The notes under the pieces were generated by a model. The model was given only the letters and a program-made list of their open reading frames with translations, searched no databases and had not been told where the DNA came from. From contig NZ_LMPC01000027.1 of NCBI RefSeq assembly GCF_001423745.1, positions 1-51,706 of the forward strand: DNA of 51,706 nt. The letters are read 5' to 3'. Within the stretch, counting starts at the first letter, position 1; every line of letters begins with the position of its first letter. Shown here piece after piece: positions 40,666-48,348 of this stretch. Source of the DNA: Arthrobacter sp. Leaf337. GTDB taxonomy: Bacteria > Actinomycetota > Actinomycetes > Actinomycetales > Micrococcaceae. The position numbers and the translations under genes are program-made.

Positions 40666-41136
40666 ATGAGCAAAGTAGCTGGACGCAAGAAGCGCATCAT
40701 CATCACCACCGCTGCCATGGTGGCAATCGGCGGCGGCGCGGCTTTCGCGTACTGGTCCGCAGTTGGCGTCGGCACCGGTGCGGCAACCGCCGGCCAGACG
40801 GTGGCGTTCAAGGTCCTCAGCAGCCCGGCCACCGGCGACGCCTTGAGCCCCGGCGGCCCCATCCAGACTGTTGCTTTCACGGTCAAGAACGAAAACACCG
40901 GTTCGCAGAACCTGGCAAGCGTGACCGCCAAGGTGGCCAAGGCTGACGGCACGGATTGGGTTTCCGGAACCTGCTCAGCTGCCGACTTCACTGTCACCTC
41001 GCCCTCCATCGCTACCGGCCAGCTTGCCGCAGGGGCTACTGCCTCCGGCACGGTCACCATCCAGATGGTCAACAAGGCCGCCAACCAGGACGATTGCCAG
41101 GGCGTCACGGTACCGCTGTACTTCGAAGCAAAGTGA
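40666..41136 (+). CDS. SipW-type exported protein, TasA/CalY-like
   Basis: A 156-aa protein starting MSKVAGRKKRIIITTAAMVAIGGGAAFAYWSAVGVGTGAA. The AYWS motif after the hydrophobic core is the SipW-dependent-type signal peptide seen in TasA/CalY biofilm-fibre and camelysin proteins. The mature part is beta-rich (about residues 45-156), with two cysteines (SGTCSAADF, NQDDCQG) that could form a disulfide. AAGGGG lies about 8 nt before the ATG. The neighbour 102 bp downstream carries the same signal type, so the two may be co-expressed. No signal peptidase SipW gene is in the window. Confidence 0.78.
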   Translation: MSKVAGRKKRIIITTAAMVAIGGGAAFAYWSAVGVGTGAATAGQTVAFKVLSSPATGDALSPGGPIQTVAFTVKNENTGSQNLASVTAKVAKADGTDWVSGTCSAADFTVTSPSIATGQLAAGATASGTVTIQMVNKAANQDDCQGVTVPLYFEAK

Positions 41137-41238
41137 AGGGGTAGCGCGCTGACGCTCCTTCTCAACACCGTCAGGTTCATTCCCCAATGGTGAACGTGGC
41201 ACCCCACCACCCCCAAAGCCGATGTCGAAAAGGTGCGT

Positions 41239-42660
41239 ATGTCCGGCAGGCACAACACCAGCTCCCCCGAATGCCCACGCGGCTTCCGGCGGGGGCTGGT
41301 GCTGTTTCAGCGCCTGATCCGTCGCGGCATTGCGGTCTGCGTCGCACTGGTTCTTGCGGTACTTTTGGGAGCTCCGGCAGCATCCGCATACTGGTCGGCA
41401 ACCGGAAAGGGAAGCACGACGGCGGCCGTCACCACTCTGGCGCCGCCCACCAATGTGACGGTACCGTCGAGCAGCAACTCGAACGTGTCCGTGTCCTGGA
41501 CAGGGTCGGCCGGGACGCCCGCAGCGACGGGCTACTTCGTCAGCCGCATCACCGGTTCCACATCCGTTCTGGCCTGTGGCAGCAGCCCGGCATCGCCGAT
41601 AGCAGGCACCAGCTGCACGGACTCCTCGGTTCCAGAGGGTACGCACACGTACTTGGTCACCGCTGTCCACCGCTCCTGGACTGCGGTCAGTGCAGCCAGC
41701 GGAAACGTCACGGTGAACAACATGGACACCATCAACTTCATCGTCCAGCCGGCAGCCAGCGCAACGGCCGGGGCTTCCCTGCAGGGCGTGACCGTGGAGC
41801 TTCGGACTGCACTGGGGCTCAAGCTGATGAAGCCCGGGGTGCAGATGACCATCGGCATCGGCAACAATCCGGGCGGAGGGACGCTGTCCGGCACACTGAC
41901 GGCGACCACCGATACATGGGGTGAGGCCACGTTCACGGGCCTGTCCATCAACAAAGCCGGCACCGGTTACACGCTGCTGGCTTCCAGCCCCGGCGTTTCC
42001 GGGTCGGTGAGCGCCCCGTTCACTGTCACGGCAGCGGCCGCCGCGCAGCTTGTGGTCACGGGTCCCGCTGCTGGCACAGCGTCCGCAGCCGCTAACATCG
42101 GGCCGTTCACTGTTCAGCGCCAGGACGCCTATGGAAACCCAGTGATCGCCGGCAACACCGCGCTTACACTCTCCTCGAACTCCAGCGGCACCAAGCTGTT
42201 CGCTACAACGGCTGGCGGATCCGCCGTCACGACGGTGACGATTGTCGCGGGCTCCGCGTCGGCGTCGTTCTACTATGGCGATACCAAAGCCGGTTCCTAC
42301 AGCGTTAGCATCACCGCCGCAGGGCTGGCGCAGGTTTCGACGCCGGTTAATGTTTCGGCTTCCACGGCCGCGATCATTGAGTTCGTTCAAGGGCCGGTCG
42401 GCACGGCCAATGGGCAAACGATGGCGCCTGTTACTGCCCAGGTCCTGGATGCCTTCAGGAATCCGCTGATCACGAGTGCTAACCCCGTGACCATCACCAA
42501 AGTCGAACAGTCCGGTAACCTGAGGGGCGCAACACCGCAGTATCTCGCCGGCGGTCTGGCCACCTTCAGCGGGCTCTCGATCACCGGTAAAGGCGCCTAT
42601 CACCTGATGGCGCATTACGGAACACTGAGCGTCACCAGCGCGGGCTTCAATATCACCTGA
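41239..42660 (+). CDS. SipW-type exported multidomain beta protein
   Basis: A 473-aa protein with a long N-terminus, a hydrophobic core and AASAYWSATGKGST, again the SipW-dependent-type signal. Residues about 70-150 resemble a fibronectin type III domain (PPTNVTVPSSSNSNVSVSWTGSAG, YLVTAV). Three further Ig-like domains of about 100 residues follow, with invasin/Big-like strands (TVELRTALGL, FTVQRQDAYGNPVIAG, VTAQVLDAFRNPL). Such domains often present adhesins or fibres. The start ATG is chosen because AAAAGG lies 4 nt upstream; GTG 41233 overlaps that site. Confidence 0.8.
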   Translation: MSGRHNTSSPECPRGFRRGLVLFQRLIRRGIAVCVALVLAVLLGAPAASAYWSATGKGSTTAAVTTLAPPTNVTVPSSSNSNVSVSWTGSAGTPAATGYFVSRITGSTSVLACGSSPASPIAGTSCTDSSVPEGTHTYLVTAVHRSWTAVSAASGNVTVNNMDTINFIVQPAASATAGASLQGVTVELRTALGLKLMKPGVQMTIGIGNNPGGGTLSGTLTATTDTWGEATFTGLSINKAGTGYTLLASSPGVSGSVSAPFTVTAAAAAQLVVTGPAAGTASAAANIGPFTVQRQDAYGNPVIAGNTALTLSSNSSGTKLFATTAGGSAVTTVTIVAGSASASFYYGDTKAGSYSVSITAAGLAQVSTPVNVSASTAAIIEFVQGPVGTANGQTMAPVTAQVLDAFRNPLITSANPVTITKVEQSGNLRGATPQYLAGGLATFSGLSITGKGAYHLMAHYGTLSVTSAGFNIT

Positions 42661-42821
42661 ACGTCGGATCCGGTTCAATCTGAAGCGGTCGGTGCCTCCT
42701 TGGCCGGGGCTCGAGTTGTCGGAGGATAGGGGCATAAGTCCCGATCAATAGGCTGAGTATTGCAGCTTTGCCGCCCAGCCAGGGGCAAATCGGCAACCCG
42801 CCCGTCCCGCTGTCCGGTTAA

Positions 42822-43091
42822 CCCGCGCTCACCTGCCTTTTAGCGACTGTAGTTGCTTTCGCACTGGCAGGGGCTGCAGCACTGATACTCGGCCCGACAG
42901 ATCTGTTCCATCACAAGGCGCTTCAGGTTGGGACCGGATGCCTTGCCTTGACAGTGGTCGCCGCCACCGTGTGTGGAAGCGTGGGCTACGTCCGGGCCCA
43001 CCGCCGGGACATGGTGATGGGCAAGGGTGCGGTGCAGCTAATTGACACCGCCTTGCCCCCTGAGATCGCTTCAGGGCGGCGCTGCGTGGCT
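42822..43091 (+). pseudogene. Possible truncated membrane-protein remnant
   Basis: From the in-frame TAA at 42819 the frame reads PALTCLLATVVAFALAG and continues with two strong hydrophobic segments, then VGYVRAHRRDMVMGKGAVQLIDTALPPE, which looks like real protein. No ATG or GTG precedes the first hydrophobic segment, and the frame runs on antisense into the response-regulator gene. It may be a gene piece cut off at both ends, or a gene using a start I cannot see. The remaining gap, 42661-42821, shows nothing recognisable. Confidence 0.4.
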
Positions 43092-43865
43092 CTACGACGG
43101 CCCCTCGACCTGTTCCGGCCTGGTCGGCGGGAGTCTGTACCCCACGCCGCGGACCGTCTGCAGCCATCGCGGATCTTCGCGGTTGTCCCGGAGCTTGCGG
43201 CGAAGATTGCCGATGTGGACCTCAACCGCCCGCTCATCGGCTTCGCTGACATAGTCGTTATCGCCGTAGTAGTCGCCACGGACAACCCGAACCAATTCAC
43301 TCCTGGACTTTACCGCTCCGGCTCCGCGCATCAACTCGTGCAGGAGATCGAATTCGCTGCGCGTCAATTCGACAGGAGCCCCGCCCAGGACGGCCGTCCG
43401 GCTCCTGGCGTTCAGCGCCAGGCCATTATGCCGGAGCAGGCCCGGGGTGTTAGCAGCCGTGCGCTTTTCGGCCGCGAGATCTGCGGAGGAGTCTTGCCTA
43501 GGCCGACGCATCATCGCCGATATCCGGGCTCGCAACTCCAGAGGCCGAAATGGTTTGGTAATGTAGTCATCAGCCCCGCCTTGAAGAGCTGTCAGCAGAT
43601 CAGGCTCGTCGGTCCTGCCGGTGAGCATGACGACATAAGCGCCGCTGAACTGACGGATACGGCGCAGAACTTCGAACCCGTCAATATCCGGAAGCCCGAT
43701 GTCCAAGGTCACCACATCCGGCTGCTTTTCCCTTGCGACGTCCACACCCATGCGGCCATCGGATGCGATATGAACTACAAATCCCGCCTGAAGCAACACG
43801 GACTGCAAGAGATTGCGCACGTCGGCGTCATCCTCAATGACTACAGCCACGCCTAAATCGCTCAT
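43092..43865 (-). CDS. OmpR/PhoB-family response regulator, orphan
   Basis: A 257-aa protein. The receiver domain (about residues 5-120) has the acidic cluster EDD at 11-13, the phosphoacceptor D55 (VVTLDIGLPD), T84 region (VVMLTGRTDE) and K106 region (DYITKPF). The C-terminal winged helix (about 150-250) shows LTRSEFDLLHELMRG and VEVHIGNLRRKLRDN...VRGVGYRL, typical of the OmpR class. Phosphorylation normally triggers DNA binding. No sensor kinase gene is adjacent in the window. GGGGGGG lies just before the ATG, supporting this start. Confidence 0.9.
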   Translation of the reverse strand: MSDLGVAVVIEDDADVRNLLQSVLLQAGFVVHIASDGRMGVDVAREKQPDVVTLDIGLPDIDGFEVLRRIRQFSGAYVVMLTGRTDEPDLLTALQGGADDYITKPFRPLELRARISAMMRRPRQDSSADLAAEKRTAANTPGLLRHNGLALNARSRTAVLGGAPVELTRSEFDLLHELMRGAGAVKSRSELVRVVRGDYYGDNDYVSEADERAVEVHIGNLRRKLRDNREDPRWLQTVRGVGYRLPPTRPEQVEGPS

Positions 43866-44011
43866 GGCCCCCCCATTCGCCCGGGCAAACCGCGCCAGCC
43901 CAGCCCCACCGCGGTATTCATGCCACATTTTCTAGGCTACAAGAAGCGGGTTTGTTCGCCTAACTTGTTGCTACGAACGTGCGCCGGGAAGCCGAATCGA
44001 TTCGGGGTTGT

Positions 44012-44131
44012 CTATCCCTGGAACAGCGCCGCTGCCACCACGCCCGCGGTGATCACCACGAGGACGCCGAGCAGCAGGTAACCGCGCCACTTGGGGCCGG
44101 AGCGGTGCGGATTGATATCTACGTAGGGCAT
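44012..44131 (-). CDS. Small single-pass membrane protein
   Basis: A 39-aa protein, MPYVDINPHRSGPKWRGYLLL... with one C-terminal hydrophobic segment (GYLLLGVLVVITAGVVAAALF). Its ATG overlaps the TAA stop of the preceding gene by one base (TAATG), so translation is probably coupled. Function is unknown. Too short for most gene finders, but the tight coupling supports it. Confidence 0.6.
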   Translation of the reverse strand: MPYVDINPHRSGPKWRGYLLLGVLVVITAGVVAAALFQG

Positions 44132-44268
44132 TACCGGCGGACCTTTACGGGAACGGGCTTCGCTGCGGCGCCGCGCTTGAGGCGGAGCAGCAGGTACAGA
44201 GCGGTGAACGGAATGAACAGGGTTCCCATCAATGCGCACAGCGCAAAGGCATAGTCGGTCAGGGCCAC
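44131..44268 (-). CDS. Small single-pass membrane protein, coupled to the next gene
   Basis: A 45-aa protein starting with GTG (ALTDYAFALCALMGTLFIPF...), with GGAGG 8 nt upstream. It has one long hydrophobic helix (residues 5-27) and a basic tail RLKRGAAAKPVPVKVRR, giving a cytoplasmic positive C-terminus. It is the upstream partner of the 39-aa gene. The pair may form a small membrane complex. No family recognised. Confidence 0.6.
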   Translation of the reverse strand: MALTDYAFALCALMGTLFIPFTALYLLLRLKRGAAAKPVPVKVRR

Positions 44269-44475
44269 GGAATTACCTCCAGAATGCGTCGTTGCACTCG
44301 AGGCTGGCACGCTACGTGGAAACTTTCGCGCTAACGGCCGGCAACGAACGGTGGGATCCCCCATGTCGGATCGTGGATCACTCTATGGTGGCCGCACCTG
44401 ATTTGTCCAACGCAGTATAGGCGCGCCACAAAACCTGTCAACTGGATGCCGGTTTTAGGCCGTGTGATTCCCGAC

Positions 44476-44619
44476 TCAGCGACCCAGCGCCATCCACACC
44501 ACGACGGCGGTGGCAGCGGCCAGCGCCGCCAGCCCCACGTTGGCCAGCACGCGCAAACGCCGCTTCCGCACCTCACGCCGCCAATCCCTGGACGTCAGAC
44601 CACTCGTATATTTCCCCAT
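44476..44619 (-). CDS. Possible small membrane protein
   Basis: A 47-aa frame, MGKYTSGLTSRDWRREVRKRRLRV..., with a strongly basic N-terminal half and one hydrophobic segment (VLANVGLAALAAATAVVVWMAL). No good ribosome site is visible, so it may be leaderless or not real. The gap between this and the previous pair (44269-44475) shows nothing else. Confidence 0.5.
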   Translation of the reverse strand: MGKYTSGLTSRDWRREVRKRRLRVLANVGLAALAAATAVVVWMALGR

Positions 44620-44682
44620 GACGGCGATAGTACCTGCACAATGTTTCAGGAAAACCAAGTCAAGCGGTTTAAGACGCAGGAA

Positions 44683-44841
44683 TTAGTGCGAGAACCCGTT
44701 CGCATCCCGCAGCGGGAAAGAGTTCCGGGTTTCCGGGGGCATGTTCTGCTGGTCCAGCCAGGATCGGACGGGGTACGGATCATCAGCGACGATGTTCCTC
44801 GCCACGAAGCGGCGGAACGCTTCCTTGATGGCTCTAATCAT
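44683..44841 (-). CDS. Small conserved-looking hypothetical protein
   Basis: A 52-aa frame, MIRAIKEAFRRFVARNIV...DPYPVRSWLDQQNMPPETRN..., found by reading the minus strand. It has an amphipathic helical N-terminus (RAIKEAFRRFVARN) and a polar tail, with codon use similar to its neighbours. GGAGG occurs upstream but about 16 nt from the ATG. Similar short RAIK-FV-DP-P proteins seem familiar from actinobacteria, but I cannot name a function. Confidence 0.5.
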   Translation of the reverse strand: MIRAIKEAFRRFVARNIVADDPYPVRSWLDQQNMPPETRNSFPLRDANGFSH

Positions 44842-45222
44842 GCACTTACGCTACGGGCCTCCAACTCCTCTAGACAGAGTGGTCTGTACTCGTCTTTTCG
44901 GGGTTTCACCACTCGTAAGAGGATGTAAACGGTACTTGCTTTTCCGGAAGAGCGGCAAGAGTGTTAGCGGGCATTTCAGCAATTCAATAACAGCGAAAAC
45001 CCCCTGCTTTTAAAACATTCGCACCGCATCTAGCGCCACTTCCCGGCGGAGGAGCATACTTTTAACGCCGCCCCAATCGATGGATATTCTCCACCCGGAC
45101 GGCCCAACACCGGCCGTACCCATCGGGTCCGCCGGCATCCTGGCGAAGGCAGGGCATCCCGCCCCGTGCTTCGCGTCCCTTGCCGAACAATAATCTCGGG
45201 TCTCAGAGGGTTGGAAGAAAAA
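44842..45222. other. Intergenic region with no recognised feature
   Basis: About 380 bp between the 52-aa minus-strand gene and the secreted protein gene. It includes a moderately AT-rich stretch around 44930-45030. I see no convincing open frame, terminator or operator. Confidence 0.4.
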
Positions 45223-45765
45223 ATGAGGAATCGCACCAGAACAGGACTGATGTCCATGGTGGCCGCAGCGGTGCTGGCCGTGGGGCTCGCACCCGCAACC
45301 GCCGTTGCGCATGACGGGTCCGGGCGCGGCGGCGACTCGGACAAAAGCGACGACTGGAAGAAGAATTCGCAGCAGCGCAAGCTGGTCAAAACGCTGCGGG
45401 ATGTCACTGACGATTACCGCTGGCTGGATAACGCAAAGAGGGACGGCTACAAGAAGATTACCGAATGCATCGAGAAGGACGGCGTCGGCGCGATGGGATT
45501 CCATTACGCCAAGGAATCCTTGATCGATGACAAGACCCAGGCCCGCAAGCCGGAGATTCTGGTGTACATGCCAAATGATCGCGGACGCATGAAGCTGGTG
45601 GCGGTGGAGTTCCTGTCCACGGCAAAGGACCGGCCGGAGATCGCCGGACTGGACTTCGATAACGGGCCGTTCCCGGGTTCTTTTGCCCTGCACGCCTGGG
45701 TATGGAAGGACAATCCGGACGGCATGTTCGCGGCGTACAACCCGGACCACAAGTGCCCGAAGTAG
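45223..45765 (+). CDS. Secreted protein of unknown function
   Basis: A 180-aa protein with a standard signal peptide (MSMVAAAVLAVGLAPATAVAH) and a mature part beginning with a Gly/Asp/Ser-rich stretch. The core contains NSQQRKLVKTLRDVTDDYRWLDNAKRDGYKKITECIEKDGVGAMGFHY and an ending FALHAWVWKDNPDGMFAAYNPDHKCP. This pattern (DGY...CI...GAMGFHY...HAW.W..NP.G.F...NP) recurs in a family of small exported bacterial proteins without known role. Two cysteines could pair. GGAAG lies 7 nt before the ATG. Confidence 0.78.
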   Translation: MRNRTRTGLMSMVAAAVLAVGLAPATAVAHDGSGRGGDSDKSDDWKKNSQQRKLVKTLRDVTDDYRWLDNAKRDGYKKITECIEKDGVGAMGFHYAKESLIDDKTQARKPEILVYMPNDRGRMKLVAVEFLSTAKDRPEIAGLDFDNGPFPGSFALHAWVWKDNPDGMFAAYNPDHKCPK

Positions 45766-45791
45766 CTGACTCCTAACAAAAGGTCACTCAC

Positions 45792-45836
45792 GAAGGGTGG
45801 CGGCGCCGCGGTCCTGCCCGGTTGCCGCCACCCTTC
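45792..45836. terminator. Bidirectional stem-loop between convergent genes
   Basis: GAAGGGTGGCGGC at 45792-45804 pairs perfectly with GCCGCCACCCTTC at 45824-45836, a 13-bp stem with a 19-nt loop. It sits between the secreted-protein stop and the DUF6919 gene stop. There is no strong T-run on either side, but the position and stem length fit a terminator. Confidence 0.75.
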
Positions 45837-45854
45837 ACAAAGGTTGCAGGGGTC

Positions 45855-46424
45855 TCAGCCCTTCGCGGTGATCAGTGCATTCTGCAGGAGGGGAACCAGC
45901 TTAGAGTTCCGGCCCCAGACGGGGTCGAAGATCTGCAGTTCCCAGCACTCGGCCAGCGACTTGGCCAGTGTCTCGTTGGTCCAGTCCGTGTAGGTCTCGT
46001 GGGCATAGGATGGACCGCCGGAGCTGCCCAGCCAGGTGAACTCCCTCGCCCCGTCCAGCGTCACGCAGATCTGCCCGTTGCCCGACTCCCCCGGAGGGAA
46101 CACCAGCACCACCAGGTCCGTTTCAACAAGCACTGCCGAGATGACGGCTGCCGACTGTTCCGTGCACCGGCCGGTCACAAAGGCCCGCTGCCCGTGGCCG
46201 CTGGATATCTCCGCCCCGGGCTGTGAGTCGTCCGTAAGGAAGCCAAGCCGGTTGATGGCGGCCAGGGCGTCGCTCATGGGGCCGTTCTCGCCAGCGTACT
46301 GCGGCGCGGCATAACCGGGCACGAAGCTGAGGGAACCCTCAAGCCAGCGCGCAGTCAGTTCGCAAGCGCCTTCAAGCGTGGTGCAGTTGCGCCACGCGTC
46401 CTCGTCGGGGACACCTTCAAACAT
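45855..46424 (-). CDS. DUF6919-like protein
   Basis: A 189-aa cytoplasmic protein. The pattern WRNCTTLEGACELTARWLEGSLSFVPGYAAP...ALAAINRLGFLTDDSQPGAE...GQRAFVTG matches the DUF6919 group known from actinobacteria, where the conserved W-x-x-GxL, PGY and NRxGxxTxxSQPG elements recur. Function is unknown. The ATG at 46424 has a strong AAGGAGAT site 7 nt upstream; an upstream start would bypass this. It is divergent from the leader RNA and GT2 operon. Confidence 0.75.
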   Translation of the reverse strand: MFEGVPDEDAWRNCTTLEGACELTARWLEGSLSFVPGYAAPQYAGENGPMSDALAAINRLGFLTDDSQPGAEISSGHGQRAFVTGRCTEQSAAVISAVLVETDLVVLVFPPGESGNGQICVTLDGAREFTWLGSSGGPSYAHETYTDWTNETLAKSLAECWELQIFDPVWGRNSKLVPLLQNALITAKG

Positions 46425-46500
46425 GCAACTATCTCCTTCAAGTTCCCCAGTAGTCACAAGCAGAATGTATCACTGCTCACACTGGTTACGCTTCGTCACT

Positions 46501-46511
46501 TGTGTAACACA
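46501..46511. promoter_or_regulatory. Small palindrome in the divergent region
   Basis: TGTGT-A-ACACA is a perfect-arm dyad, 77 bp upstream of the DUF6919 start and about 115 bp upstream of the structured leader. It could be a regulator half-site pair for either gene. Short length makes this tentative. Confidence 0.35.
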
Positions 46512-46624
46512 TTGGTGATTACGGGGGCCGTGCGCGAATGACGAGTGTTAGGCATGAGCAGGAAGTTTCTCAGTTGGCAGGAGTTAAACAAGTAGCCTGG
46601 CATGAAATCCGAGTGGTGGACTGC

Positions 46625-46787
46625 TACCAGTGCGTACCAATTCGGGTATCCCCTACTGGTGTCACCCGGGGAACCTCTCCGTAGGGTCGGACGTACTGAG
46701 GAAACGACCGGGTGGCAGAAACGGAGCGAGTCCCGATGCAGGTCCGGGCCACAAGCGGCCCGGGTGCCGGCGACGGACCCGTTTTTT
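46625..46787 (+). ncRNA. Candidate riboswitch-like structured leader upstream of the GT2-GH26 operon
   Basis: Several pairings can be drawn by eye. P1: ACCAGT (46626-46631) with ACTGGT (46655-46660), enclosing P2 TACC (46635-46638) with GGTA (46645-46648). P3: GTCACCCGG (46661-46669) with CCGGGTGGC (46708-46716). P4: about 4 bp inside P3 (GTCG 46686-46689 with CGAC 46705-46708, sharing one base with P3). A pseudoknot joins CTCCGT (46677-46682) in the P3 loop to ACGGAG (46721-46726) outside it. Then CCGGGCC (46744-46750) pairs with GGCCCGG (46757-46763), which overlaps the 5' arm of a terminator, giving two mutually exclusive states. The design is that of a transcription-attenuating riboswitch. 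I do not recognise a known class, including c-di-GMP-I, ydaO (c-di-AMP), cobalamin, SAM or TPP consensus elements. Confidence 0.55.
46761..46787 (+). terminator. Intrinsic terminator at the end of the structured leader
   Basis: CGGGT at 46761-46765 and CCG at 46767-46769 pair with CGG (46774-46776) and ACCCG (46777-46781), with a GCGA tetraloop and one bulged G. TTTTTT follows at 46782-46787. It lies 132 bp before the GT2 start, so it would stop transcription before the operon. The CGG at 46761-46763 is shared with the alternative hairpin at 46744-46763. Confidence 0.8.
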
Positions 46788-46918
46788 GCGTTTCTGGCAT
46801 TCATCGAATTCCCTCGCGGTATTGATCCCCGTTGACCGGCGGCCATCCGGCGGCGGGTGCATCCGAGCGTCTTCCTCGTTGCCCCTGCAAAACTACTGCC
46901 ACCCTGGGACGGTGCCCC

Positions 46919-48346
46919 ATGCCCGATTCGATCAATTTAGTCCTCACCATCCTCGGCCCTGTCGTGTTCGTCGGTGTTTCCCTCATAGGCGTGCGGATGG
47001 CCTCCTACTGGTGGAGTTTCCTGTTCCGTTGGAAGCGCTTCCGCCGCAGCAAGCCCGTCTCAACCGACGATCTGCACGCCTTGGACGTGCCCTATGTCAA
47101 AATCCAGATCACCACCCGCGGATCAGCGGGGAGCACGGAAGTGATAGCGCGGGGAATCCGCAACATTGTCGCACTGGCGTTGGAGGATCCGGCTTTCTAC
47201 GGCCGGTTCCTGTCCGTGGAGGTCGTGACCGAATCAGCGGCGCAGCCGGACGTGTTCCGGAACGCTTTCCGCGGCTCGCCCATCGTCGTTGACACCCTCG
47301 TCGTCCCGCACGTATACGAAACACCGAACGGCACCCGGCTCAAGGCCCGGGGGCTGCACTACGTGGTGGAGCAGCGCCGCGCGCTGTGGAACCGGAAACC
47401 GGGGCGGACCTTCATCGTCCATTACGACGAGGAAAGCGTTATGGTCCCGGCCGAGCTGCGCAAACTCATCGGTTGCCTGGCCACAACAAACAAAAGAATC
47501 CTCGAAGGTCCTATCTACTATCCGCTGGAATACATGCACGCCTCTGTCCTCTGCCGCGCCATGGAAGCCAACCGCCCCATCGGCTGCTACGAATGCCGTC
47601 AGGTCATGGAGTCCGGCGCTCCCCTGCATCTGCACGGATCAAACCTCGTCATCGACGAGTCGCTGGAAAACGATATTGGCTGGGACATCGGCTGCCTCGA
47701 CGGCCAGCCGTTCATTGCCGAGGACTACGTATTTGGGATGAAGGCTTTCACCGGCTACGGGACGGACGTCTTTGGCTGGCACGGGTGCGTCATGCTCGAA
47801 CAGCCTCCCTTCTCCGTCCGCAGTGCCTTCAAGCAGCGATACCGGTGGATTTTCGGGGTCCTCCAGGGGATGAACGCCATGAGCCGCAATCCCCTCTTCA
47901 AGTCGCTGCCCCGCAGGACGAGGACATCCTTGGTATGGGGCACCCGCTACCGGATCGGCACCTTCGCCCTCGGAGCGGTAGTCGGTGTGCTCTCCGCAAT
48001 CATCTTCCCTGTGTTCCTGGTCCGATCCATGGAATCGCTGCTATTCAACAATGAGGCTCCGCTGCCAGCGCCAGGGAGCGCGTGGCTCGCCCTCGTGGGA
48101 ATCATGTGGATGGGCTCGGTCTTCATCGGAGCCTGGCACAACGTCGCAGACGCCGGCCTGGACCGCTGGAGCCGCACGGCGGAAATAGCCAGGGCCCTCG
48201 TCGCGGCCCCGGTCGCCGGCCTGATCGAAAGCTCGGCAGCGCTCTGGGCCGTTCTCCAGTGGGCCGGGGGAATGCGCGAAGTCAGCTGGGTACCCACCCC
48301 TAAAACCAAACAAGCAGACCTCCAAAGCATCAGGAGCGGTGACTAG
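46919..48346 (+). CDS. Egghead/Bre-3-like GT2 glycosyltransferase (processive-type membrane synthase)
   Basis: A 475-aa protein. An N-terminal helix (about 5-35) is followed by a cytoplasmic GT2 domain and three or four C-terminal helices. Features of the Egghead family are seen in order: YVKIQITTRG (59-68), LSVEVVTE, VVPHVYETPNGTRLKARGLHYVVE (128-151), VHYDEES with D170-E171-E172, HLHGSNLVI, IAEDYVFGMKAFTGYG with E268-D269, and the QRYRW motif at 306-310 that binds the acceptor in processive synthases. Animal relatives transfer beta-1,4-mannose. By analogy this protein may polymerise a beta-linked sugar and pass it through the membrane. The ATG follows GGGACGG. It heads a three-gene operon preceded by the structured leader. 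Confidence 0.87.
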   Translation: MPDSINLVLTILGPVVFVGVSLIGVRMASYWWSFLFRWKRFRRSKPVSTDDLHALDVPYVKIQITTRGSAGSTEVIARGIRNIVALALEDPAFYGRFLSVEVVTESAAQPDVFRNAFRGSPIVVDTLVVPHVYETPNGTRLKARGLHYVVEQRRALWNRKPGRTFIVHYDEESVMVPAELRKLIGCLATTNKRILEGPIYYPLEYMHASVLCRAMEANRPIGCYECRQVMESGAPLHLHGSNLVIDESLENDIGWDIGCLDGQPFIAEDYVFGMKAFTGYGTDVFGWHGCVMLEQPPFSVRSAFKQRYRWIFGVLQGMNAMSRNPLFKSLPRRTRTSLVWGTRYRIGTFALGAVVGVLSAIIFPVFLVRSMESLLFNNEAPLPAPGSAWLALVGIMWMGSVFIGAWHNVADAGLDRWSRTAEIARALVAAPVAGLIESSAALWAVLQWAGGMREVSWVPTPKTKQADLQSIRSGD

Positions 48347-48348
48347 CC

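Noticed and set aside
42948..43856. A 302-codon plus-strand open frame across the response regulator
   Set aside because: The part beyond 43091 is antisense to an intact OmpR-type gene. Only the upstream piece (42822-43091) has protein-like content and is listed as a possible remnant.
44741..45013. A 90-codon plus-strand open frame near the small genes
   Set aside because: Partly antisense to the 52-aa frame, Arg/Ser-rich, no ribosome site or domain.
46625..46787. Assignment of the leader as a c-di-GMP-I or ydaO (c-di-AMP) riboswitch
   Set aside because: A CCCGGGGAACC piece looks slightly like the ydaO core, but the GGTGAATC and CAGCTAACCTCG elements are missing, as are the GCAAACC/GGACGCAAAGCC elements of c-di-GMP-I.
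46602..46835. A 77-codon plus-strand open frame in the GT2 leader
   Set aside because: It runs straight through paired stems and the terminator, lacks a ribosome site and shows no protein character. The structured RNA explains the stretch better.
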